64,000 nt of DNA from RGIG4079 sp045596365 (GTDB lineage Bacteria; Bacteroidota; Bacteroidia; Bacteroidales; Muribaculaceae), in NCBI GenBank assembly GCA_045596365.1, contig JAZOCE010000024.1, positions 1 to 64,000 on the forward strand. Reading direction: 5' to 3'. The first letter of the stretch is position 1; every line of letters starts with the position of its first letter. Below are positions 51,855-60,745 of this stretch, one piece after another. The translations under genes were made by a program, and so were the position numbers. The notes beneath the pieces were generated by a model, which was not told the origin of the DNA, ran no database searches, and was given only the letters and a program-made list of their open reading frames with translations.

Positions 51855-53840
51855 ATGCAAAAGGATTTCAAAGATGTTGATCTTGTTGCCGAACAAGATC
51901 CTACAGAACTCTCGGAAAATGCATTCCGCGAGTTAAAAGAGGGTGAGGAATACCGCCCTATAATGCATCCCACTCGCAAATATAGCGAGGTTACCCCCTA
52001 TTCTGTTACAATGGGACTTCTATTGGCTGTAATCTTTAGTGCGGCTGCAGCCTATCTTGGGTTAAAAGTAGGACAAGTGTTTGAAGCAGCAATCCCCATA
52101 GCAATCATAGCAGTTGGTTTATCTGGGGCATTAAAAAAAGACAATCCACTTGGTCAAAATGTAATTATTCAATCAATAGGTGCTTGTTCGGGCGTTATTG
52201 TGGCTGGTGCAATCTTTACATTGCCGGCTCTTTATATCCTACAAGCTAAATACCCCGAAATTACCGTAAATTTCTTACAAATATTCCTTAGCTCACTACT
52301 CGGTGGCATGCTTGGAATTTTATTCTTCATTCCATTCCGCAAATATTTTGTAAAAGATATGCATGGCAAATACCCTTTCCCCGAAGCGACAGCCACTACA
52401 CAAGTTCTTGTGAGCGCACAAGCTAAAAGCGGTGGAGGTCAAGCCAAAACGCTTATCATTGCATCGCTCATCGGCGGTTTGTATGACTATATAGTAGCCA
52501 CATTTGGATGGTGGGCTGAAACTATCACAACAACAGCATCGCAATGGGGTACTACTCTTGCCGAAAAGACAAAAGTAGTGTTCAGTTGCAACACCGGAGC
52601 GGCATTACTCGGTCTCGGATATATCGTAGGGCTAAAATACGCTTTTGTAATCTTTGCCGGCTCTATCTTTGTGTGGTGGGTGGTAATCCCATTGATGGGC
52701 ACATATGGAGAAACAAGCATAGCATCGTTGTCTCCAAACGCAATATTTAGCGACTATGCACGCTTGATTGGTATCGGTGGTATTGCAATGGCAGGTGTTA
52801 TTGGTATCGTTAAATCATGGCCTATTATTCGCCAAGCAGTAGGTCTTGCCGGTCGTGAGTTCAAAGGTAACTCTGACGGAGCGAAGCCCATTCGTTGGCA
52901 ACTTGACATTTCAATGAAGCATGTAGTGTTCTTCATTGCGTTGGCTCTGATTGTCGTATTTGTATTCTTCTGGTTAGGCGTCATCAACACATTCTGGCAA
53001 GCTCTTGTAGCATGGATTGTGGTTGCTGTTATCTCATTCTTATTCACCACAGTAGCGGCAAATGCTATTGCAATCGTAGGCTCAAACCCTGTATCGGGTA
53101 TGACTCTCATGACATTGATTGTCGCATCGGCAATATTTGTTGCAATCGGGCTTAGTGGTACATCAGGGATCGTTGCCGCAATGATTATTGGTGGGGTTGT
53201 GTGTACAGCACTTTCAATGGCTGGTGGCTTTGTTACCGACTTGAAGATTGGATATTGGCTCGGCTCTACTCCTCGCAAACAAGAAAGTTGGAAATTCCTC
53301 GGCACGCTTGTATCAGCAGCAACCGTAGGAGGTGTAATCCTTGTTTTGAATGAAGTTTATGGCTTTACCGGAGAAAATGCACTTGTTGCACCACAAGCCA
53401 ATGCAATGGCTAAAGTTATTGAGCCATTGATGATGGGAGGTGAGACTCCATGGATTCTTTATATGGTGGGAGCAATCCTTGCATTGATACTCAACTGGCT
53501 CGGAGTACCTGCGTTGGCATTCTGCTTGGGTATGTTCATTCCACTACCATTGAACACTCCAATGCTCGTGGGTGGTGCTATAGCCTATTTTGTTAGCCAT
53601 AGTTCTAAAGATAAAGACATCAACAATGCGCGTCAAGAACGTGGCACGCTCATATCTTCAGGTCTTATTGCCGGTGGTGCATTGTTTGGTGTATTTGCAG
53701 CATTGACACGTTTCTTAGGATTTGAATATACCAACCCTCTATCAGAAGGGACAATCCAATTGTTGGGTGTTGCAATGTATGCGTTGTTGATTGCTTACCT
53801 TTACTGGGATAGCACTCGTGCTAAAAAGTTCAAAGATTAA
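51855..53840 (+). CDS. OPT-family oligopeptide/metal-chelate transporter
   Basis: 661 residues from the ATG at 51855, set by the promoter. About 14-16 transmembrane helices. The N-terminal 'PYSVTMGLLLAVIFSAAAAYLGLKVGQVFEAAIP' and 'GKYPFPEATATTQVLVSAQ' are typical of the bacterial OPT clade, as is the long central membrane domain. Proton-coupled uptake of small peptides or metal chelates in the inner membrane is expected. The MATE gene starts 3 bases after the stop. Confidence 0.9.
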   Translation: MQKDFKDVDLVAEQDPTELSENAFRELKEGEEYRPIMHPTRKYSEVTPYSVTMGLLLAVIFSAAAAYLGLKVGQVFEAAIPIAIIAVGLSGALKKDNPLGQNVIIQSIGACSGVIVAGAIFTLPALYILQAKYPEITVNFLQIFLSSLLGGMLGILFFIPFRKYFVKDMHGKYPFPEATATTQVLVSAQAKSGGGQAKTLIIASLIGGLYDYIVATFGWWAETITTTASQWGTTLAEKTKVVFSCNTGAALLGLGYIVGLKYAFVIFAGSIFVWWVVIPLMGTYGETSIASLSPNAIFSDYARLIGIGGIAMAGVIGIVKSWPIIRQAVGLAGREFKGNSDGAKPIRWQLDISMKHVVFFIALALIVVFVFFWLGVINTFWQALVAWIVVAVISFLFTTVAANAIAIVGSNPVSGMTLMTLIVASAIFVAIGLSGTSGIVAAMIIGGVVCTALSMAGGFVTDLKIGYWLGSTPRKQESWKFLGTLVSAATVGGVILVLNEVYGFTGENALVAPQANAMAKVIEPLMMGGETPWILYMVGAILALILNWLGVPALAFCLGMFIPLPLNTPMLVGGAIAYFVSHSSKDKDINNARQERGTLISSGLIAGGALFGVFAALTRFLGFEYTNPLSEGTIQLLGVAMYALLIAYLYWDSTRAKKFKD

Positions 53841-53843
53841 TTT

Positions 53844-55157
53844 TTGAAACTACCTCCTATTCATAAAGAGATACTCGCTCTATCCATCCCTGCTATCGTT
53901 ACCAATATCACAACTCCACTGCTTGGACTTGTCGATGTAACGATAACAGGACACATGGGTGATGCTGTTTATATAGCCGCAATAGCCATTGGGGGGAACA
54001 TGTTTAACATGCTCTATTGGCTATTTGCTTTTTTGCGCATGGGCACAAGCGGAATGACCGCACAGGCCTTTGGCGCACAAAATTTCAAAGAAACGACATT
54101 AACACTATATCGCGCATTAGTAGTCGCTCTTTTTGTAGGCATTGCTATGATAATATTGCAAGTACCTTTGGGCTCTGCAATACTAAATTTTCTCAATGTT
54201 AAATCATCTACAAGTATTTATGCTTGGAAGTATTTTTCCATCTGTATTTGGGGTGCACCAGCTTTTTTAGGAACATTTGCCCTATCGGGGTGGTTTTTGG
54301 GGATGCAAGATTCCAAAGCGACAATGTACATCTCAATATTAATCAATGTCGTAAATATTGCCACCAGCCTGATTCTTGTTTATTTATTTGACTGGGGGCT
54401 TACAGGTGTTGCAACAGGGACACTAACTGCACAATGGGTAGGATTTATTATCGGACTACTATTATGTCTAAGACGCAAATATAATTTAACACGATATCCT
54501 ATCGTTGAAATTTTCAAATTAAACAAGCTTAAACGATTTTTCTCCATTAACGTTGATATATTCTTCCGCACTTTCTGTCTCGTTGCTGTTACCTTGTGGT
54601 TTACTCGCACCGGTGCTCAACAAGGGGATATCATTCTGGCTGTAAACACACTGTTGATGCAGCTATTCCTACTGTTTTCTTTCTTTATGGACGGATTTGC
54701 ATTTGCCGGTGAGGCGCTTGCAGGGCGTTTTATTGGCGAGAGAAATGCCTTGCGACTAAAAGAATGTGTCAGAGCATTAATGTTGTGGGGATTAATTGTT
54801 GCTGTGCTGTTTACAGGCTTATATGCTTTCGGTGGAGAGCAAATTCTCATGCTGTTAAGTTCAGAGCCCGGTGTTATCGAGGCGTCTAAGAGCTATTACT
54901 ATTGGGCTGCGGCAATTCCACTTGCCGGGTTTGTTACATTCACATGGGATGGCATATTTATTGGAGCAACTCGCACTCGCGCCATGCTGTTATCGATGTT
55001 TACAGCATCGGTCTCATTCTTCTTATTATACTTTGCACTATTTGACACATTTTTGAACCACGCAGTGTGGCTGTCCTTCATCTCCTACCTCGTCATCAGA
55101 GGAGTAATCTTGACTATCCTATCACCACAAATATCAAAATTTGACTATTCGCGATAG
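53844..55157 (+). CDS. MATE-family multidrug/Na+ antiporter
   Basis: 437 residues with 12 transmembrane helices. The start is TTG at 53844, 3 bases after the OPT gene; the next in-frame Met lies about 37 codons in, beyond the first helix. 'LGLVDVTITGHMGDAVYIAAIAIGGNMFNMLYW' marks the N-terminal half and 'MDGFAFAGEALAGRFIGERN' the repeated second half. It exports drugs or metabolites with Na+ or H+. Its 3' end overlaps the murF-alr gene on the opposite strand by 13 bases. Confidence 0.9.
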   Translation: MKLPPIHKEILALSIPAIVTNITTPLLGLVDVTITGHMGDAVYIAAIAIGGNMFNMLYWLFAFLRMGTSGMTAQAFGAQNFKETTLTLYRALVVALFVGIAMIILQVPLGSAILNFLNVKSSTSIYAWKYFSICIWGAPAFLGTFALSGWFLGMQDSKATMYISILINVVNIATSLILVYLFDWGLTGVATGTLTAQWVGFIIGLLLCLRRKYNLTRYPIVEIFKLNKLKRFFSINVDIFFRTFCLVAVTLWFTRTGAQQGDIILAVNTLLMQLFLLFSFFMDGFAFAGEALAGRFIGERNALRLKECVRALMLWGLIVAVLFTGLYAFGGEQILMLLSSEPGVIEASKSYYYWAAAIPLAGFVTFTWDGIFIGATRTRAMLLSMFTASVSFFLLYFALFDTFLNHAVWLSFISYLVIRGVILTILSPQISKFDYSR

Positions 55158-57616
55158 TAAACTCGCTTTACTCTCGTAGAAATAGAAGTCAATATTTCAT
55201 AAGGGATTGTCCCCAATTTATCGGCAAGTTCAACAACAGGAATATTATCACCAAATATCTCTACCGAATCGCCAACACTACAATCGGCATCAGTAACATC
55301 AATCATACATACATCCATGCAGATATTACCCACCGTCGGGCAGCGATGACCATTAATAAATACATCAGCATTTCCATTCCCAAGATGGCGATCTATTCCA
55401 TCGGCATAACCCACCGGAATTGTAGCAATACGAGAACGACGATGCAACAATCCACGACGCGAATATCCTATTGTAGTACCGGCTTCCCACTCTTTTATTG
55501 AGATTATTACTGTGTGCATTGATGAGACCGGACGCAGTTTATCCTGTGAGCCATCATTCATTGTTGGAATTCCATATAAGCATATTCCTAATCTCACCAT
55601 ATCACATTGATGTTCCGGAAATCGTGTTATTCCTGTTGAATTAAGTATGTGGCGTAATATGTGATGCGAAAATCCACTCTGCAATTGACCACAACAACGA
55701 TAAAAATAATCAAATTGTTGCAATGTATAATCATCCATATCGGGGCAATCAGCGGCTGCTAAATGAGAGAACACCGAGCGTGGAGATATTGCATTTTGCC
55801 CTGATAAGATCGAGACTAATTCAGGCACATCTTTTTCCAAAAAGCCTAAACGATGCATACCTGTATCTAACTTTATGTGAACAGGATAGTCTTTTATTCC
55901 ATATTTTTCTGCTTCCCGAATTATTTCACGTAGGATATCAAAACTATATATTTCAGGCTCAAGATTATAAGCAAATAGCGCTTTATAATTAACCACCTTG
56001 GGGTTTAGCACCATTATTGGCATGGTTATTCCTGCTTTTCGCAAATCGACACCTTCATCAAATGCAGCTACAGCAAGATAGGCAGCACCCTGTGATTGCA
56101 ATGTTTTTGCAAGTTCATAAGAACCTGCGCCATATCCCGAAGCCTTAACCATACAAACAATTCCGGTTTCAGGTTTTATACTCGACCTATATAAATTATA
56201 GTTATGTAAAACTGCATCCAGATTTACTTCAAGCACTGTTTCATGCTGTTTTGCTTCAAGAACATCTATTATATGCTCGAAGTTAAAACGAGATGCACCT
56301 TTTACTAAAATCAGTTCATTATCAAAATCACTCGCACCGATTGATGACAAAAATTCGGTGGTTGAGTTATAAAATATTGAGTTTCCATCAAAATAACGGC
56401 TATGAGCCGATATCTCTTCTCCAATACCTATCACTCGATCAACGTTCTTCTGTTTCAACAAATGTGCTATTGCCTTATACAGTGTCGACGCATCCATCGT
56501 TTCATGCATCACATCACTTAATATAACTGTCAATGATTGAGATGCCATAGCTCGGCGTTGCATGAAATCAAGTGCCGGAGTCAATGAATTAAGATCAGAT
56601 GTATATGAATCATATATCAACGAACAGTTATTTACACCCTCAACGACATTCAATCGAGTTCCCACATGAGACAATTTACTCATGCGTTGAGCTATTACAT
56701 CCGGAGTGCGTCCCATATACAACATTACGGCAAGGCAATGAATGGCATTTTCTATATCAGCATCAGAAACAAATGGTATTGTCATTGAAGCATTATTCTG
56801 CAAATAGAAATATTCTATTGTTGCAAAATCATGGTGTTTATCTATTTTTGAGATAAATAATGGGCGGTCGCTATCTTTTGTCGACCATGCGATTTCCTTT
56901 ACTGTTACCGATGCTGTTTCTATTACATCACTGATTAACTCATCATCGCCATTATATATTATACAATCGCAATCTCTGAATAATGCAATCTTTTCTTCAC
57001 ATTTACTTTTTATGGAAGAGAATCCCTCTTGATGTTCTTCGCCGATATTTGTAATAACTCCTAAATTGGGGCGTATCATTGACTGCAATGTAGGCATTTC
57101 ATCTACTTGTGAAATTCCGGCTTCAAAAATAGCAAGTTGAGTATCATTATCCATCTTCCATATTGATAATGGTACTCCTATTTGAGAATTATAACTACGC
57201 GGACTGCGCACTACATTAAAATCATCTTGCAATAATTGATAAAGCCATTCTTTGACAGTTGTCTTACCTTTACTGCCTGTAATTCCTATTACCGGAACTG
57301 TAAACAATTGTCGATGGTAACGTGCAATAGCTTGCAATGCAAGTCTCACATTGGTAACAACCAAAAAATTTGCATCGTCTATAGATTGCATTATTGCAGG
57401 AACATACTCCACCACAAAATTACGGACACCTTTATTATATAACCCTTGCAGATATTTATGTCCATCATTATTGCGTGTGCGCAACGCAAAGAACAATGAC
57501 TGTTCAGGATAAGTTAATGAACGGCTGTCAGTAAGCAACGTATTGATTGTCATCGCCGGCAACATGGGTTGTGGCAACTTCAATATATCGGCAATTTGTG
57601 AAATGGAATAGTTCAT
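55145..57616 (-). CDS. MurF-alanine racemase fusion
   Basis: 823 residues. The N-terminal half is a MurF-type Mur ligase: 'GITGSKGKTT' P-loop near 111-120, 'FEAGISQVDEM' and 'NIGEEHQE'. The linker ends near 455, where a complete alanine racemase begins with 'EVNLDAVLHNYNL'. The PLP Lys is in 'CMVKASGYGAG' and the catalytic Tyr in 'TTIGYSRRGLL' and 'IPVGYADGID'. The fusion is characteristic of Bacteroidetes and couples D-Ala supply to UDP-MurNAc-pentapeptide synthesis. The racemase 'KASGYG' differs from the common 'KADAYG'. The start overlaps the GSCFA stop by 4 bases. Confidence 0.94.
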   Translation of the reverse strand: MNYSISQIADILKLPQPMLPAMTINTLLTDSRSLTYPEQSLFFALRTRNNDGHKYLQGLYNKGVRNFVVEYVPAIMQSIDDANFLVVTNVRLALQAIARYHRQLFTVPVIGITGSKGKTTVKEWLYQLLQDDFNVVRSPRSYNSQIGVPLSIWKMDNDTQLAIFEAGISQVDEMPTLQSMIRPNLGVITNIGEEHQEGFSSIKSKCEEKIALFRDCDCIIYNGDDELISDVIETASVTVKEIAWSTKDSDRPLFISKIDKHHDFATIEYFYLQNNASMTIPFVSDADIENAIHCLAVMLYMGRTPDVIAQRMSKLSHVGTRLNVVEGVNNCSLIYDSYTSDLNSLTPALDFMQRRAMASQSLTVILSDVMHETMDASTLYKAIAHLLKQKNVDRVIGIGEEISAHSRYFDGNSIFYNSTTEFLSSIGASDFDNELILVKGASRFNFEHIIDVLEAKQHETVLEVNLDAVLHNYNLYRSSIKPETGIVCMVKASGYGAGSYELAKTLQSQGAAYLAVAAFDEGVDLRKAGITMPIMVLNPKVVNYKALFAYNLEPEIYSFDILREIIREAEKYGIKDYPVHIKLDTGMHRLGFLEKDVPELVSILSGQNAISPRSVFSHLAAADCPDMDDYTLQQFDYFYRCCGQLQSGFSHHILRHILNSTGITRFPEHQCDMVRLGICLYGIPTMNDGSQDKLRPVSSMHTVIISIKEWEAGTTIGYSRRGLLHRRSRIATIPVGYADGIDRHLGNGNADVFINGHRCPTVGNICMDVCMIDVTDADCSVGDSVEIFGDNIPVVELADKLGTIPYEILTSISTRVKRVYYRE

Positions 57617-58581
57617 ACCTGTATCTTATTTATAGCTTGTTCCAAATAAGGATAAGCCGATAATATTCTATCTATAATTTGTTGTGTGGAAAGGTTAAAT
57701 TTTTCAATTACTGAAACATCATCAGTCATGTGCCGATGCTTCAATCGGCGCATCAATTTCTCACTCTCCCGTACAATATTATTTGTTTCTTCACTAAAGA
57801 ATGATTGAGAAAAAATCTCATATATATAACCTATAGCAACATCCGACGGATGAATCATATCTGAAGCATAAAAACGATAGTCCCTCAAATCATCCATCAT
57901 TATTTCATAAGCCGGGAAATAAATTACATTGTCCAACTCATGACACAATTTATTAACAGCAAGCAACAACGTTGATTTACTCAACTGATTTTCATGAGCA
58001 CCATCAGCAAGATGACGAATAGGGCTGACCGTAACGATTATATTTATTTCGGGATTTATTTCTCTTATTTTAACTATTAATTTGCTCCACAAGGAAACTA
58101 TTTCATCAACTGCCATGCTTCGTCTGCTAAAATTAGATGCAGGCAATTTATGGCAATTTGATACTACGCTTTGAGTCTTTTTATATTCATAGACATAAGC
58201 AGTTCCAAAAGTAATTATCAATACTCTTGAGCGCTTTAATCGTTCTGATGCGCCATCGATTTTATCATTTATGCGAGAAATAACATCATCGGCATTTACT
58301 CCTGAAAATGATGAATGATGACTAAAACTATGATATCGTCCTTGATATTCAAACAAATCATTAATACAAAACTCGCGACAATTTATCAAATCTTGCAAAG
58401 CCAAAGCTATACTTGCCGGATTATATAATGTTCCAAATGGATTTACCTCAACATCAAAAAGCGCATCTTGCAGGCGGCGACCAATATTATCACTAAAACA
58501 TGAGCCAAGCATTGTTATTGCTCCATCATGAGCAATAACTCCTTTATTTGCAAGCGGTTTTATCGTTGTACGAAAATCCAT
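57613..58581 (-). CDS. GSCFA-domain protein
   Basis: 322 residues. The defining motif reads 'LGSCFSDNIGRRL' near 26-38, with Ser as likely nucleophile in an SGNH-hydrolase-like fold; 'IITFGTAYVYEY' and 'SDMIHPSD' (Asp/His) are further conserved blocks. The family is typical of Bacteroidetes and proteobacteria and may be an esterase/deacylase, but no reaction is proven. It is the middle gene of porE-like, GSCFA, murF-alr, with 4-base spacing or overlap on both sides. Confidence 0.88.
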   Translation of the reverse strand: MDFRTTIKPLANKGVIAHDGAITMLGSCFSDNIGRRLQDALFDVEVNPFGTLYNPASIALALQDLINCREFCINDLFEYQGRYHSFSHHSSFSGVNADDVISRINDKIDGASERLKRSRVLIITFGTAYVYEYKKTQSVVSNCHKLPASNFSRRSMAVDEIVSLWSKLIVKIREINPEINIIVTVSPIRHLADGAHENQLSKSTLLLAVNKLCHELDNVIYFPAYEIMMDDLRDYRFYASDMIHPSDVAIGYIYEIFSQSFFSEETNNIVRESEKLMRRLKHRHMTDDVSVIEKFNLSTQQIIDRILSAYPYLEQAINKIQV

Positions 58582-58585
58582 ATCG

Positions 58586-60553
58586 TTAAAACATCATATA
58601 ATCTATTGACAGCACTTGGAATTCTGTGCGACGATTAATTTGATCGGCAACCTCTTGATCAGCCTCCGGCAATGCGAGAATATAATCTTCAGTCAAAACA
58701 TCACCCTCTTTAAATTGAGGATATTCACGCGCGAGTTTTTTAGTTATTGTCTTCGGACGAGATTCGCCATATCCTTGATGTTGCAATCTATCGGCATTAA
58801 TGCCAGCTTCAATCAAATAATCAATAACTGATTTAGCACGACGCTGAGACAAATCAAGATTATAATCGTCAGACCCTTTTCTATCGGTGTGAGAAGCCAT
58901 CTCGATTGTTACATTAGGATTATCACGCAACAACTGCGCCATTTCATCAAGAGCGGTTTTTGACTCCGGTCGCAAAGTCGCTTTATCAAAATCATAGAAT
59001 ATGTTCTCAATAACGACCGGTTTGTTTATTGATGCGAGTAAGAAATCTACACCATATTCAGCATCCTCCTCGGCTGTGTCTGAAGTAAACTCCTGTTTGG
59101 CATTCAAATATCCTTTAGCACCGGCAAGCATCACATAACTCACACCGCGTTGTAATGGGAAACTAAATGAGCCATCATTGCGAGCAACCTGCTTCTGATT
59201 TGAGCCATCATTGCCAACAATGCGTATTACAGCATTAGGAATAGGCTCTTCATCTTTATCAAGTACCCACCCCGAAATTAAGATATTCAACTCCGGCAAT
59301 TCAAAAGAGTATATGTGGTCATATCCACGCCCATCTCCTCTATTAGAAGAAAAATAGCCTGTTTCTCCTTCACCAAAAGTTATACCAAAATCATCATACG
59401 ATGAGTTCATGGGTAATCCCATGTTTTCAACTTTCCATCCGCCCGACGGTGTCAATTGTGCACAGAACAAATCAAGTCCGCCCATACCCGGATGTCCGTC
59501 AGACGCAAAATACAACACACTATCTTCTCTAACATAAGGAAACTCCTCATCTCCAGGCGTATTAATAAATTCTCCTAAATTTTCAAGTGAACCAGCTCGT
59601 TCTTTTAGGTTAATACGCCACAAGTCTTTACCACCATATCCACCCGGCATATCTGATGTAAAATAAAGATATGTCCCATCGGGAGATACGGCAGGATGCC
59701 CATAGCTCGAAAGCGTATCGGCTGTTATTTCAAATTTCACAGGCGCACTCCATTGTGCATCAGAACGTTGGGATGTGTATATTTCCACTCCTGTATTGGC
59801 ATTTGGTTCTCGACGAGCCTTTGTCAAATACATTGTAGATCCATCGGGCGCGAAAGAAATTATACCTTCATCCAATTCTGTATTCAATTCACCTTCTACG
59901 GATTCAGGGCGTTGCCATTGACCATTTTCATCCTTTTTTGAAAACCATATATCAGATTTCTTCATGCCAGTAATTTCGCTACGTTTATCGCCTACAACCT
60001 TTTCATTAGTTGTTGTATAATACAACACATCATGCGATTTATCAAAATACATAGGCGAAAAATCAGCACGTCTCGAATTAAACAATTTAGCCTGTTTCAC
60101 CACATATCGAGTTCTATTATCTTTCATTAATATTGCTTGATTACAACCGGCAATTCCCACTGATGCGGCTTTAGATTTTGGATTGCGCACCAGAAACTCT
60201 TTATAAGCATTCAATGCCGGTTGATATTTTCCTTCGGCATGAAGAGACTGTGCCAAATACAATTGAGCCATAGAATCGGGATAGCCATACCTTATGGCAT
60301 TTTGATAGGCTGCCGATGCACGAGAACTCATATTCAAATGTCGATAACACTCTCCCATTTTAAATGCCGCCTCTCCCCTAATAGGACGTTCTTCTCGCTT
60401 TGTATATTTATTATATACCTTACGGTAGGTCTTTGAGGCATCATAATATTCCCCACGAGCCAATTGTTCATCGCCGACAGACATTTTCGCGCCACCGCAA
60501 CCACTTATAATTAATGATACCAATATTATCGCAAAACAGAATAAATGTTTCAT
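58586..60553 (-). CDS. PorE-like TPR, propeller and OmpA lipoprotein
   Basis: 655 residues from the ATG at 60553. Lipobox Cys19 in 'IISGCGG'. Then TPR repeats (about 30-140), a PD40/WD40-like beta-propeller (about 165-420, repeated 'DGSTMYLTKAR', 'DGTYLYFTSD', 'DSVLYFASDG'), a carboxypeptidase-regulatory-like domain (about 430-510) and a C-terminal OmpA domain with 'ENIFYDFDKATLRPESKTALDEMAQLL' and 'GSDDYNLDLSQRRAKSVIDYL'. This order matches PorE of the type IX secretion system, but similar proteins occur without T9SS and no other por gene is in the window. Confidence 0.85.
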   Translation of the reverse strand: MKHLFCFAIILVSLIISGCGGAKMSVGDEQLARGEYYDASKTYRKVYNKYTKREERPIRGEAAFKMGECYRHLNMSSRASAAYQNAIRYGYPDSMAQLYLAQSLHAEGKYQPALNAYKEFLVRNPKSKAASVGIAGCNQAILMKDNRTRYVVKQAKLFNSRRADFSPMYFDKSHDVLYYTTTNEKVVGDKRSEITGMKKSDIWFSKKDENGQWQRPESVEGELNTELDEGIISFAPDGSTMYLTKARREPNANTGVEIYTSQRSDAQWSAPVKFEITADTLSSYGHPAVSPDGTYLYFTSDMPGGYGGKDLWRINLKERAGSLENLGEFINTPGDEEFPYVREDSVLYFASDGHPGMGGLDLFCAQLTPSGGWKVENMGLPMNSSYDDFGITFGEGETGYFSSNRGDGRGYDHIYSFELPELNILISGWVLDKDEEPIPNAVIRIVGNDGSNQKQVARNDGSFSFPLQRGVSYVMLAGAKGYLNAKQEFTSDTAEEDAEYGVDFLLASINKPVVIENIFYDFDKATLRPESKTALDEMAQLLRDNPNVTIEMASHTDRKGSDDYNLDLSQRRAKSVIDYLIEAGINADRLQHQGYGESRPKTITKKLAREYPQFKEGDVLTEDYILALPEADQEVADQINRRTEFQVLSIDYMMF

Positions 60554-60745
60554 AACTATCAATTTATGCCAATGATATATATGTTAACTTATAAAGTATT
60601 AACGTAACCCTTCTTTTGATATTTTCCAATCACACAAATTTACTAAAACTTTTTTGATGTAATCAGATATTTTTTACTATTCACATTTTGTAATTTATTT
60701 TGAATTATATATTTTTGAATTATTACATTGACTTAACCAAGAAAT

